DNA of 64,000 nucleotides, from the NCBI GenBank assembly GCA_024234975.1, contig JACKNH010000005.1, positions 186,001-250,000 of the forward strand. Reading direction: 5' to 3'. The translations under genes were made by a program, and so were the position numbers. Shown here piece by piece: positions 26,638 through 38,879 of the stretch. The notes under the pieces are model-generated. The model was not told where the DNA came from. It did no database searches and was given only the letters and a program-made list of their open reading frames with translations. Numbering within the stretch: position 1 is the first letter of the stretch; each line of letters begins with the position of its first letter. Source of the stretch: Gammaproteobacteria bacterium (lineage in GTDB: Bacteria; Pseudomonadota; Gammaproteobacteria; Ga0077536).

Positions 26638-28350
26638 CTATTCCATCGTCACTCGGTTGATTTCCGCCAGTGAAGTGATGCCTAACCTGGCCTTGTTCAG
26701 GCCTGACTTGCGCAGATCCCAGATGCCTTCTGCCTTGGACTGGTCGGCTAGTTGCACGGCGTTGGCGCCTTCGATGATCAGGCGCTTCATTGCGTCGGAA
26801 ATTCCCATGACCTGATAAAGGCCGGTCCGTCCTTTGTAGCCCGCGTTCGCATCTCCGGGCGGCGGGCCATACAGTTTGACGCCCGCATTGACTTCCTCTT
26901 CGGTGAAGCCTTCCTTCAACAGCGCTTCTTTCGGCATATCCACCGCGACTTTGGTATCCGATATCAACCGACGGGCGAGGCGCTGGGCGGTGACCAGATT
27001 GATCGTGGTTGCGACTGCAAACGGCGCGACACCCATGTCCTTGAGACGCGTCAGGGTCTGCGGGCCATCATTGGTATGCAGCGTGGACATCACCATGTGA
27101 CCGGTCTGGGCCGCCTTGACCGCAATCGAAGCGGTCTCGATATCGCGGATTTCCCCGACGAGAATCACGTCCGGATCCTGACGCAGAAATGCCTTCAGCG
27201 CCTTGGGGAAGGTCATCCCGGTACGTTCGTCCACCTGCACCTGGTTGATGCCGGGCAGGTTGATTTCGACCGGGTCTTCGGCAGTGGAGATGTTGATGCT
27301 GTGGGTGTTGAGAATATTGATGCCTGTGTACAGCGATACGGTTTTACCACTACCGGTGGGCCCGGTAACCAGGAACATGCCGTAGGGTTTATGCAGGTTC
27401 TTGAGGAACAGTTCCTTCTGGAAATCCTCGTAGCCCAGCTGATCAATCTGCAGCTTGGCGGCATCCGAATCCAATACGCGCAGCACGCATTTTTCGCCGA
27501 ACAATGTCGGCATGGTGCTGACGCGGAAATCGATGGCCTTGGTTTTGGAGAGTTTGAGCTTGATACGGCCGTCCTGCGGCACACGTCGCTCGGAGACATC
27601 CAGTCGCGACATGACCTTGATGCGCGCCGCGATCTTGGTCGCCAATATCAGGGGTGGTTTGGCCAACTCCTGCAACACGCCGTCGATACGCAGACGTACG
27701 CGATAATATTTTTCATAGGGTTCGAAGTGCAGGTCCGAGGCGCCTTTCTTGATGGCGTCCAGCAACACCTTGTTGACGAAGCGCACGACGGGGGCATCGT
27801 CGATATCCGCCTCATCGTCGCGAGATTCCTCTTCCGCACCAACTTCCAGACCTTCGAGATCATCAAAGTCGTCGTCGTCCATGTCCGCGAGGCTGGTATC
27901 CGCAGCCTCGAGCGTCCGGCTGATGGCCTTCTGCAGTTTGTCTTCTTCAACCAGTACCGGTTCGGTATTGATGCCGACCTGAAAGCGGATCTCGTCCAGC
28001 GCCTGCAGGTTGGTCGGATCGGAGACGCCGATGAACATGCGTCCGCCGCGTTTGTACAGTGGCAGCGCATGATGTTTTTGAATCGTGTTTTCCTTGACCA
28101 GCTTGACCGTATCGGCATCGATATCCAGGCAATCGATGTCAACCAGAGGGACGCCGAATTCCACCGATGCGGCGTGGGCGATTTCCTTGCTGCTGCCAAG
28201 GCTGTTATCAACGAGATATTTTACGAAGGGGATTTTTTCGGCGAGCGCGCCCTGGAACGCCTGTGAGGCGGTTGCTTCATCAAGCAGACCGTCGGCCACA
28301 AGCTTGCGCGCCAGGCCCGTCAATGGCACTCGGTTGGTAGTCACTGCCAT
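26638..28350 (-). CDS. pilB: Type IV pilus assembly ATPase PilB (no zinc motif)
   Basis: PilB is the hexameric secretion ATPase that powers pilus extension. It is 570 aa from ATG 28350, which has AAGGGA 9 nt upstream; a further TTG in frame is less likely. Domain order is an N-terminal GspE/MshEN-like domain, a very acidic linker (DMDDDDFDDLEG), then the ATPase with Walker A GPTGSGKT near 330, the aspartate and histidine boxes and Walker B. The C-terminal region that normally carries CxxC...CxxC has no cysteine: RLARRLISDTK, and later PPPGDANAGYKGRTG. Function is probably kept, with altered C-terminal folding. Confidence 0.95.
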   Translation of the reverse strand: MAVTTNRVPLTGLARKLVADGLLDEATASQAFQGALAEKIPFVKYLVDNSLGSSKEIAHAASVEFGVPLVDIDCLDIDADTVKLVKENTIQKHHALPLYKRGGRMFIGVSDPTNLQALDEIRFQVGINTEPVLVEEDKLQKAISRTLEAADTSLADMDDDDFDDLEGLEVGAEEESRDDEADIDDAPVVRFVNKVLLDAIKKGASDLHFEPYEKYYRVRLRIDGVLQELAKPPLILATKIAARIKVMSRLDVSERRVPQDGRIKLKLSKTKAIDFRVSTMPTLFGEKCVLRVLDSDAAKLQIDQLGYEDFQKELFLKNLHKPYGMFLVTGPTGSGKTVSLYTGINILNTHSINISTAEDPVEINLPGINQVQVDERTGMTFPKALKAFLRQDPDVILVGEIRDIETASIAVKAAQTGHMVMSTLHTNDGPQTLTRLKDMGVAPFAVATTINLVTAQRLARRLISDTKVAVDMPKEALLKEGFTEEEVNAGVKLYGPPPGDANAGYKGRTGLYQVMGISDAMKRLIIEGANAVQLADQSKAEGIWDLRKSGLNKARLGITSLAEINRVTME

Positions 28351-28417
28351 GCGCGATAGTCCCTTCCCCAAGGGCCAAATATCTCAGCCAATGGTAGATG
28401 AAAAGCACGTAATTGGC

Positions 28418-28447
28418 TACCGCGCAAGAGAAAATCCCTGCGCGGTA
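28418..28447 (-). other. Hairpin between clpB and pilB
   Basis: TACCGCGCA and TGCGCGGTA form a perfect 9-bp stem with a 12-nt loop. It lies about 65 nt past the clpB stop and 68 nt before pilB on the same strand. No T-run follows in either direction, so it may mark a Rho-assisted end, a processing site or a leader structure for pilB rather than a simple intrinsic terminator. Confidence 0.5.
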
Positions 28448-28511
28448 AACCGATAAGTGCGTCACCAAAATGCCACGTCCGCGCACCTGTTCAGTGCCGG
28501 ACCGGCGTCGC

Positions 28512-31103
<2,592 letters not shown>

Positions 31104-31132
31104 GAAATGCTCTCCAAAAACGGTTAACGCAC

Positions 31133-31161
31133 ATATGGAGATGCCAGCGCCCCAAATCAAG
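31133..31161 (-). promoter_or_regulatory. Sigma32 (heat-shock) promoter candidate for clpB
   Basis: Read on the minus strand, CTTGAT (31156-31161) is followed by a spacer and CTCCATAT (31133-31140). The sigma32 consensus is CTTGAA, 11-16 nt, CCCCATnT; the -10 matches 7 of 8 and the spacing fits (14 nt counting CTTGATT as the -35). It lies 30 nt upstream of the clpB ATG, as expected for a heat-shock gene. Confidence 0.65.
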
Positions 31162-31213
31162 CGGGTCGCGGCGTAAGTGGATTGCTGGAATGATCGCGGT
31201 CAAGCCGCGTTGT

Positions 31214-32002
31214 TCAGTGGCCGCGGTGGTCCAGGTAGATGACCAGCGCCATACCTAACACGATGAGAACGACCTGCAGCAGCGAATCCTTGACCTTGGT
31301 ATGGCGCTGCAGGCTCGGTATCAGGTCGGCGACGGCCACGTAGATGAAGCTCGAGGCGGTAAACGCGAGCAGGTAAGGCAGCGAGGTTTTGACGAAATCG
31401 CTGGCAATCAAGGCCAGCAACGCACCGGCCACGGTCGCCAGGCTGGATACCGCGTTGAGCAACAACGCCTTGGCCTTGGATATACCGCCCTCCAGCATGA
31501 TGACGAGATCACCCAGTTCCTGCGGGATCTCGTGCGCGATGATGGCGACACTGGTAATGATGCCCAGCTTGATATCGGTGGTGAATGCTGCCGCAATCAG
31601 TACGCCATCCAGCGCGTTGTGGAACGTGTCGCCGACCATGATCATGTAGGCAGCGTTGCGACCGTGAATGTGGACATGGTGCGGGTCGGCGCCATGCGCT
31701 TCGGCGTCATCGTGGTGGGCGTGGCGCCAGATCAAGGTTTTTTCCAGCAGGAAAAATGTGATGACACCAAACAGGACGGTGGCCATCACCGCACTGGCGC
31801 CCACATCCGGCCGTGCTTCCAGCGCTTCCGGCAACAAGCCGACGAAAGCGGCGCTGAGCAGGGCCCCCGTGGCAAAGCTCACCAGGTGGCGCACGCTGGC
31901 AACGTGGGTCCGCTGAGGCAGCATCGTGTACACCAGCGCGCCAGCCATACTCAAGGCACCCGCCAGGAAACTGAACAGCAACACCCACGCCAGGACGCTC
32001 AT
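31214..32002 (-). CDS. ZIP-family divalent metal transporter
   Basis: This 262-aa inner-membrane protein has about eight hydrophobic segments. The ZIP metal-site motifs are HNALDG (about residue 127) in one helix and HEIPQE (about 153) in the next. A histidine-rich loop (HAHHDDAEAHGADPHHVHIH) precedes them, as in zinc transporters. The likely substrate is Zn2+, with Fe2+ or Mn2+ possible; ZIP proteins usually bring metal into the cytoplasm. The start overlaps the pgeF stop by 4 nt, so it is the third gene of a rluD-pgeF-ZIP operon. Confidence 0.88.
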   Translation of the reverse strand: MSVLAWVLLFSFLAGALSMAGALVYTMLPQRTHVASVRHLVSFATGALLSAAFVGLLPEALEARPDVGASAVMATVLFGVITFFLLEKTLIWRHAHHDDAEAHGADPHHVHIHGRNAAYMIMVGDTFHNALDGVLIAAAFTTDIKLGIITSVAIIAHEIPQELGDLVIMLEGGISKAKALLLNAVSSLATVAGALLALIASDFVKTSLPYLLAFTASSFIYVAVADLIPSLQRHTKVKDSLLQVVLIVLGMALVIYLDHRGH

Positions 32003-32868
32003 CTGATCCTCATTCGATCGCCGAACTCTGCCTCGGCGCCAGGCGCCGATTCGATATTTGCTCGTGACTGGAAATCCGGGTGATTCAACGGCGCCTGCCA
32101 GGCTTCCGCTGAGCCCCGCGGCGGCTCATCCAGCCAGATCAGCGTCGCCATACGACCGGTGGTTCCGTCACGCCGGTAGGAGAAAAAACGTTCGCCGTCG
32201 GCACAGGTACACAGGCCGCTGCGATATATCGCTGTGACGCCCAGTCCCTGCAGGATAGATTCGCAAATTGCGTCCAGGGCTACCCGCCACCGCGTGCCGT
32301 CCGGGGCAAACATTGGCGCGAAGTCGGGATTGCGTTCCACAAAGCGTTCACGAAATTCTGGCCCGACCTGGTAGTGCCGCTGGCTGATGCCGGGCCCGAT
32401 CCATGCCAGCAAGTTGTCCGCGCCTGTGCCTGTTGCAACCAAACGGGTGATTCCTGCCTGGACGATGCCATCGAACAGACCTCGCCAGCCGACATGCAAA
32501 GCGGCGACAGTGGTTCCCGCGCGGTCGCATAGCAGCAGGGGCAGACAATCGGCGGTGAGAATAGCACACACCTCGCCGGGCCGAGCCGCGACGGCGCCGT
32601 CCGCGACGACCGTGCCGCCCGCGCAGGCGGCGTCAATCAGCGTTGTCGTGTGCCGCTGATCCAGCCAACGCGGCGCTGCCGGCAGCGCCAGGTCGCTGGA
32701 CAATCGATCACGATTCGCCGCGACAGCAGCCGCAGCGTCGGCGACGTGGGTGGCGAGATTGAGGCTTCGGTACGGACCGCTGGAAAGCCCGCCTGCACGG
32801 GTCGTGGTGACCGCCTTGACCTGCGGTGGCGCAGGCCAGTCGGGTTGGATGTATTCCAGAATTGTCAT
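31999..32868 (-). CDS. pgeF: Purine nucleoside phosphorylase-type laccase-domain protein PgeF/YfiH
   Basis: This belongs to the DUF152/YfiH family, formerly called polyphenol oxidase, whose members act on purine nucleosides; E. coli PgeF also edits peptidoglycan precursors. It is 289 aa. The zinc-site residues fit H73 (QRHTTT), C108 (TADCLP) and H125 (LHVGWRG), close to E. coli H71, C107 and H124. It overlaps rluD and the ZIP gene by 4 nt each. The rluD-pgeF pairing is common in gammaproteobacteria. Confidence 0.92.
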   Translation of the reverse strand: MTILEYIQPDWPAPPQVKAVTTTRAGGLSSGPYRSLNLATHVADAAAAVAANRDRLSSDLALPAAPRWLDQRHTTTLIDAACAGGTVVADGAVAARPGEVCAILTADCLPLLLCDRAGTTVAALHVGWRGLFDGIVQAGITRLVATGTGADNLLAWIGPGISQRHYQVGPEFRERFVERNPDFAPMFAPDGTRWRVALDAICESILQGLGVTAIYRSGLCTCADGERFFSYRRDGTTGRMATLIWLDEPPRGSAEAWQAPLNHPDFQSRANIESAPGAEAEFGDRMRIR

Positions 32869-33851
32869 TGACGCCCGCCACCCGCGGTCTCCCTGTCGAC
32901 GCGAAGCGCATTCGTCAGCGCCAGAAAATCATCCGGCAACGGGCTTTCGAATGATATCGATTCGCCGGTTTCCGGGTGTGCCAGTTCCAGGCGGGCGGCG
33001 TGCAGTGCCTGGCGCCGGAAACCCTGGACGGCGCTGACCAGGTCCGGGTGGGGCGCCGGCGGCAGACGGACGCGCCCGCCATACGTTGCATCTCCCACCA
33101 ACGGGTGGCCGATGTGGGCCATGTGAACCCGGATTTGGTGGGTCCGCCCGGTCTCCAGCATCACATTGAGCCAGGTATGGGCGCGGAACCGTTCCTTGAT
33201 GCGGTAGTGGGTAATCGCGTCGCGGCCGGCCCCGGTAACCGCCATCCTGGTCCGATGATTGCGGTCGCGTCCGACCGGCGCATCAACCGTGCCGCCGGCA
33301 ATCATGGCGCCGTTGACCACTGCTTCATATTCGCGGTGAATCTCGCGCGCCTGCATCTCCTCGGTCAGCACTCGCAGCGCCAGCGCGTTGCGGGCGATGA
33401 CCAGTAACCCGGACGTGTCCTTGTCCAACCGGTGAATCAGGCCACCCCGAGGCAACTGGCTCAGGGCCGGATCCCAGTGCAGCAGACCGTTGACCAGGGT
33501 CTGGTCGGGGTTGCCGGCGCCGGGATGAGTCACCAGTCCCGCCGGTTTGTTGATGATGGCAATCATCGGATCTTCGTAAACGATTTCGAACGCCGTCCGT
33601 TGTGGCAACCAGGCAATCGCCGGCGTTTCGTCGTGCTCCAGATCGATGAGATCGCCGGCCTCCACCCGCGTGCGCGGCTTGACCACGGCGCCGTTCAGCA
33701 GCGCACGACCGTGCTCAATGTCGTCCTTGGCGGCCGTACGTGACACGTCGGGGAATAATTGCGCCAATGCCTGATCGAACCGCGCGCCGGCCAGTGATTC
33801 AGGCACTTGCGTCTGGCGATGGTCGCTTTCGTCGGTAATGGCGTCTGTCAT
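32865..33851 (-). CDS. rluD: 23S rRNA pseudouridine synthase RluD
   Basis: RluD makes pseudouridines 1911, 1915 and 1917 in helix 69 of 23S rRNA. It is 328 aa, with an N-terminal S4 RNA-binding domain (about 18-80) and the RsuA/RluA catalytic domain holding HRLDKDTSGL, catalytic D143. It is divergent from bamD across 73 nt, as in E. coli (rluD/bamD) and Pseudomonas, and heads an operon with pgeF and the ZIP gene. Confidence 0.95.
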   Translation of the reverse strand: MTDAITDESDHRQTQVPESLAGARFDQALAQLFPDVSRTAAKDDIEHGRALLNGAVVKPRTRVEAGDLIDLEHDETPAIAWLPQRTAFEIVYEDPMIAIINKPAGLVTHPGAGNPDQTLVNGLLHWDPALSQLPRGGLIHRLDKDTSGLLVIARNALALRVLTEEMQAREIHREYEAVVNGAMIAGGTVDAPVGRDRNHRTRMAVTGAGRDAITHYRIKERFRAHTWLNVMLETGRTHQIRVHMAHIGHPLVGDATYGGRVRLPPAPHPDLVSAVQGFRRQALHAARLELAHPETGESISFESPLPDDFLALTNALRVDRETAGGGRQ

Positions 33852-33911
33852 GGTGGAAACGGGTGTCGGTGGGCGGCGGGCGGCCGGCTAGAGCTGTGAT
33901 TCAAAGGCACA

Positions 33912-33917
33912 TACAAT
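33912..33917 (+). promoter_or_regulatory. Candidate -10 element of bamD
   Basis: TACAAT (5 of 6 to TATAAT) ends 7 nt before the bamD ATG at 33925. No good -35 was found at standard spacing. If real, transcription would begin at or next to the ATG, giving a leaderless mRNA, which fits the lack of a Shine-Dalgarno. Confidence 0.3.
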
Positions 33918-33924
33918 ACCGCGC

Positions 33925-34710
33925 ATGAAACAGAAACTGTTACTCCCCGTTGTCATGTTCGCCCTGCTTCAGCTGGCAGGTTGCTCGTTGTTTTCCACCA
34001 AGGAAGAAGACAAGACCGAGAACTGGAGCGCCGAGCAGCTGTATGACGAAGGTCACAAGCGCATGCTGAACAAGTATTACGACGGCGCGGTGAGATATTT
34101 CGAATTCCTGCAGCAGCGCTATCCGTTCGGTGTCTATGCGCAGCAGGCCCAGTTGGAGCTGGCCTACTCGTATTACAAGAACTCCGAGCACGAAACCGCG
34201 CTGGCGTCGCTGGAACGGTTCATGAAGCTGTACCCGACCAATCCGAACATGGATTACGCGTATTTCCTTCGCGGCGTGGTGAATTTCAACGCCAACCGGG
34301 GGTTTTCGGATCGTTTCCTGGCGCGCGACCCGTCCCAGCGTGATAACAGCACCGCAGTGAAATCATTCCAGGATTTCGCCGAACTCATCCAGCGTTTTCC
34401 CGAATCACGTTACATCGGTGACGCCCGCCAGCGCATGATTTACCTGCGCAACCTGCTGGCGCAGCATGAAGTCAACGTCGCGCAGTACTACATGCGCCGA
34501 GGCGCCTATGTCGCGGCCGCCAATAGAGCGAGATATGTCGTCGAGAATTACCAGCAGGCGCCGGTGATGCCCGAAGCATTGGCGACGCTGGCCAAGGCCT
34601 ACACGGTCATGGAGCTCGACCAGCTCGCCGCCGATGCCCTGCATGTGCTTGAAGTGAATTATCCGAACAGCCCCCGGATTCGCGAAATACGCCGGACCGT
34701 GGTCGACTGA
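33925..34710 (+). CDS. bamD: Outer-membrane assembly lipoprotein BamD
   Basis: BamD is the essential TPR lipoprotein of the BAM complex, which folds beta-barrel proteins into the outer membrane. It is 261 aa. A lipoprotein signal ends in the lipobox LAGC with the lipidated cysteine at residue 20. Five TPR-like repeats follow (for example YFEFLQQRYPFGVYAQQAQL). No Shine-Dalgarno precedes the ATG. It is monocistronic, flanked by divergent rluD and convergent nadE. Confidence 0.96.
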   Translation: MKQKLLLPVVMFALLQLAGCSLFSTKEEDKTENWSAEQLYDEGHKRMLNKYYDGAVRYFEFLQQRYPFGVYAQQAQLELAYSYYKNSEHETALASLERFMKLYPTNPNMDYAYFLRGVVNFNANRGFSDRFLARDPSQRDNSTAVKSFQDFAELIQRFPESRYIGDARQRMIYLRNLLAQHEVNVAQYYMRRGAYVAAANRARYVVENYQQAPVMPEALATLAKAYTVMELDQLAADALHVLEVNYPNSPRIREIRRTVVD

Positions 34711-34787
34711 ACGGTCGCGCTGGCCGCAAGTCATGGGCGTTGCGAGATTAGTCAGCAGAGCGGGATTTCCCTACAGCCAGCACTGAC

Positions 34788-34896
34788 GTTCCAGGTTGGT
34801 TCTGTTTAAACAGGACCGTGCGAGGCAGGAAGCCGAGCCCGAGCCTACATGGACGTATTCATGGCGTGTCCTGATTAAACAGAACCAACCTGGAAC
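34788..34896. repeat. 29-bp inverted repeat with 51-nt centre (REP/MITE-like)
   Basis: Arms at 34788-34816 and 34868-34896 are reverse complements at 28 of 29 positions. The single mismatch makes part of the left arm a perfect palindrome, CTGTTTAAACAG (34802-34813). The centre contains CATGG twice and GGCAGGAAGCC. The element fills most of the gap between the convergent bamD and nadE genes. Near-direct repeats GCACTGACGTTCCA (34780-34793) and GCACTAACCTTCCA (34900-34913) overlap or flank the arms. It could be a repetitive extragenic element, a small non-autonomous transposon or a bidirectional terminator. No second copy was seen in this window. Confidence 0.85.
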
Positions 34897-34939
34897 CTTG
34901 CACTAACCTTCCATCTCGGGCGGGCGCCCGCGCAGCCAC

Positions 34940-36565
34940 TCAGTCGACCGTTTCTGAATACTTCGAAGTAATCGGGTAGCGCCGGTCGCGGCCAAATGCG
35001 CGGCGGGATATCTTTACCCCGGGTGCCGCCTGGCGCCGCTTGTATTCGTTGCGATCCACCATGCGGGTCACGCGGTAGACATCGTCGCGTTGGTAGCCCG
35101 CCGAGCAGATTTCGTTCGGCGTCTTGTCCTGTTCGATATACAGCTCAAGTATCGGATCGAGCACGTCGTACGGTGGCAGACTGTCCGTGTCTTTCTGATC
35201 AGGTCGCAGCTCGGCAGTGGGCGGCCGGCTGATGACCCGCTGGGGAATGATTTCGTGATTGCGGTTGACGTAATCCGCAAGCCGGTAGACCAGCGTTTTC
35301 GGTACGTCTTTCAGTGGCGCGAAGCCACCAGCCATGTCGCCATACAACGTGGCATAGCCGACCGACATCTCACTCTTGTTGCCGGTCGCCAGTACGATGC
35401 AGCCGGTCTTGTTGGAAACCGCCATCAGCATCACGCCGCGGGTACGCGCCTGGATATTCTCTTCGGTGGCATCCGGCTTCGAATCGGCCAATAGAGGATT
35501 CAAGGCGGTTCCGAATGCCTCGACGACCGGGTTGATGGGCACGATGTCGAATTGACAGCCAAGCGTCGCACACTGTTCACGGGCATCGTCGATGCTCATG
35601 TCAGCGGTATAGACCGAGGGCATGGAGATGGCGCGCACGTTCTCCGCGCCCAGGGCATCGGCGGCGATGGCCAGCGTCAATGCAGAATCGATACCCCCGG
35701 AAAGCCCCAGCACTGCACCGTGGAAGCCGTTCTTGTGGACGTAATCGCGTACACCCAGTACCAGCGCCGCGTAAGCGGCAGCTTCCTGGTGCAATGGCGC
35801 AATTCGATCACCGCGGATCACCGGCGCGTCACTCCCGGCTGCCGCAGTGACTTCCAACATCATCAATGTCTCGGCGAATTCAGGTGCGCTGGCAACGATT
35901 TCACCGTTGGCCGATACCGCCAGCGAACCGCCATCGAACACCAGTTCGTCCTGACCGCCGAGCAGATTGCAGTAAAGGATGGGTAGTCCGCTTGCGACCG
36001 CCGCGCTGTGCAGCGTGGCGATGCGCATCGCGCGCTTGGAAAGGTGATAGGGAGAGCCGTTGATGTTGAGAATGATATTCGCACCCGCGTCCCGCGCCTG
36101 TGGGGCGGTCCGGGCATTCCAGATATCTTCACAGATGGTCAGTGCCACACGCAGGCCGGCCCATTCGATGACCACCGGGCCCGGCCCGGGTTCGAAATAG
36201 CGCTTTTCATCGAAGACTTCGTAGTTCGGCAGAATCTGTTTGCGGTAAATCGCCGTACAGGCGCCGTTTTCCATCCAGCTCAACGCGTTGTACAGGCGTC
36301 CGTCTTCACGCAAGGGATGGCCGACCACCACCGTGATGCCGCGGGCAGCCAATGCAATATGTGCCATGGCGGCGTCGACCCGGCGCTGGAATCCCGGCCG
36401 CAACAGCAGGTCTTCCGGCGGATAGCCAGTCACCGCCAGTTCCGGGAACGCGACCAGATCAGCGCCGTTGTCACGCGCGTCGGCAATCGCGGCAATGATG
36501 CGCTCGGTGTTGCCGGAGATGTCGCCGACGAGGAAGTTGAGTTGCGCTAAAGCAATCCGGGGCAC
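34940..36565 (-). CDS. nadE: Glutamine-dependent NAD+ synthetase NadE
   Basis: NadE amidates deamido-NAD to NAD using ammonia from glutamine. It is the two-domain form of 541 aa. The N-terminal nitrilase-type glutaminase has the triad E42, K109 and C145 (TICEDIW), and the C-terminal synthetase has the PP-loop SGGIDS at 289-294. It starts at GTG 36565, with AGGA 6 nt upstream. It is downstream of sucC-sucD on the same strand, after a hairpin. Confidence 0.96.
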   Translation of the reverse strand: MPRIALAQLNFLVGDISGNTERIIAAIADARDNGADLVAFPELAVTGYPPEDLLLRPGFQRRVDAAMAHIALAARGITVVVGHPLREDGRLYNALSWMENGACTAIYRKQILPNYEVFDEKRYFEPGPGPVVIEWAGLRVALTICEDIWNARTAPQARDAGANIILNINGSPYHLSKRAMRIATLHSAAVASGLPILYCNLLGGQDELVFDGGSLAVSANGEIVASAPEFAETLMMLEVTAAAGSDAPVIRGDRIAPLHQEAAAYAALVLGVRDYVHKNGFHGAVLGLSGGIDSALTLAIAADALGAENVRAISMPSVYTADMSIDDAREQCATLGCQFDIVPINPVVEAFGTALNPLLADSKPDATEENIQARTRGVMLMAVSNKTGCIVLATGNKSEMSVGYATLYGDMAGGFAPLKDVPKTLVYRLADYVNRNHEIIPQRVISRPPTAELRPDQKDTDSLPPYDVLDPILELYIEQDKTPNEICSAGYQRDDVYRVTRMVDRNEYKRRQAAPGVKISRRAFGRDRRYPITSKYSETVD

Positions 36566-36583
36566 GCTGTTCCTGCCGACAGA

Positions 36584-36606
36584 GGGTTGAGCGTGACGCT
36601 CAACCC
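36584..36606 (-). other. Perfect 10-bp hairpin across the sucD stop codon
   Basis: GGGTTGAGCG and CGCTCAACCC pair perfectly around a 3-nt loop. The structure spans the sucD stop codon (36600-36602) and lies 19 nt upstream of the nadE GTG. No T-run follows on the minus strand. It could halt Rho, stabilise the sucCD mRNA end or attenuate readthrough into nadE. Confidence 0.6.
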
Positions 36607-37472
36607 AATGCCTTTACCATCGCTGCGCCCAGTTCGGCGGGTGACCGGACCGTGTGGACGCCTGCTGCTTCCAGCGCGCGGTATTTCTCCGCGGCAGTGC
36701 CTTTGCCCCCGGCGATGATTGCGCCGGCGTGGCCCATACGCTTGCCGGGCGGCGCGGTGACGCCGGCGATATAGCCGACCACCGGTTTGCTGACGTGAGC
36801 CTTGATGAAGGCTGCGGCATCTTCTTCGGCGCTGCCGCCGATTTCACCCACCATGATGATGCCGGCGGTGTCCGGATCCTGTTCAAACAGGCCCAGGCAG
36901 TCGACGAAGTTCATGCCTTGCAGCGGATCGCCACCGATACCAATGCAGGTACTCTGGCCAAGGCCCGCGAGCGTGGTCTGATGAACTGCTTCGTATGTGA
37001 GTGTGCCGGAGCGCGAAACGATGCCTATCTTGCCGGGCATGTGAATCTTGCCTGGCATGATGCCGATTTTGCACTGGCCCGGCGTGATGATGCCCGGGCA
37101 GTTCGGCCCGATGAGGCGAATCTCCGGTCGGTGCGACAGGCTTGCCTTCACCTTGAGCATGTCCAGCACCGGGATACCTTCCGTGATACAGACAATGACG
37201 CCGAGGTCGGCGTCGGCAGCCTCGGCAATCGCGTCGGCGGCAAACGGCGGTGGCACGAATATCACTGTAGCGTCGGCGCCGGTCTCGCGAACCGCATCGG
37301 CTACGGTGTTGAATACCGGGCGGTCGAGGTGGGTGGAACCCCCGCGACCGGGGGTGACGCCACCGACGATGTTGGTGCCGTATTCGATTGCCTGCTGGGC
37401 ATGAAATGTTCCCTGGCTGCCGGTGAAACCCTGAACCAGGACCTTGGTGTTCTTGTTGACTAAGACGGCCAT
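36600..37472 (-). CDS. sucD: Succinyl-CoA synthetase alpha subunit SucD
   Basis: SucD is the alpha subunit of the TCA-cycle enzyme that interconverts succinyl-CoA and succinate with nucleotide formation. It is 290 aa. The CoA-binding N-terminus includes GFTGSQGTFH, and the phosphorylated histidine lies in GHAGAI near residue 247. It starts 12 nt after sucC. The 2-oxoglutarate dehydrogenase genes often found upstream are not next to it here. Confidence 0.97.
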   Translation of the reverse strand: MAVLVNKNTKVLVQGFTGSQGTFHAQQAIEYGTNIVGGVTPGRGGSTHLDRPVFNTVADAVRETGADATVIFVPPPFAADAIAEAADADLGVIVCITEGIPVLDMLKVKASLSHRPEIRLIGPNCPGIITPGQCKIGIMPGKIHMPGKIGIVSRSGTLTYEAVHQTTLAGLGQSTCIGIGGDPLQGMNFVDCLGLFEQDPDTAGIIMVGEIGGSAEEDAAAFIKAHVSKPVVGYIAGVTAPPGKRMGHAGAIIAGGKGTAAEKYRALEAAGVHTVRSPAELGAAMVKALG

Positions 37473-37484
37473 CCCACTATCCCT

Positions 37485-38639
<1,155 letters not shown>

Positions 38640-38879
38640 TTCAACTCCTGGATGATTTCAACGGCTGGCGTCCGCCAGCTGGTTCATCAGTAATTAATGC
38701 CGGCATCGCAGCCGGCGGGTACTTCCCTTCCAATAGCGGCTGGCAGGGTCCCGGGCCGCAACTTTGCGGTGGATTCGAAGTATCAGTGTGCTTGCGTGTA
38801 AACTTCGGGCGTCCGAGCCAAGTCGTCGTTGGCCACAAAGCTCGCAACCTCCATACGCGCAAGTCGTCACTATAGCCAA

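Noticed and set aside
26752..28266. A 504-codon open frame antisense to pilB
   Set aside because: It mirrors the pilB frame in GC-rich DNA, has no family similarity that I can see and no ribosome site; pilB is unambiguous.
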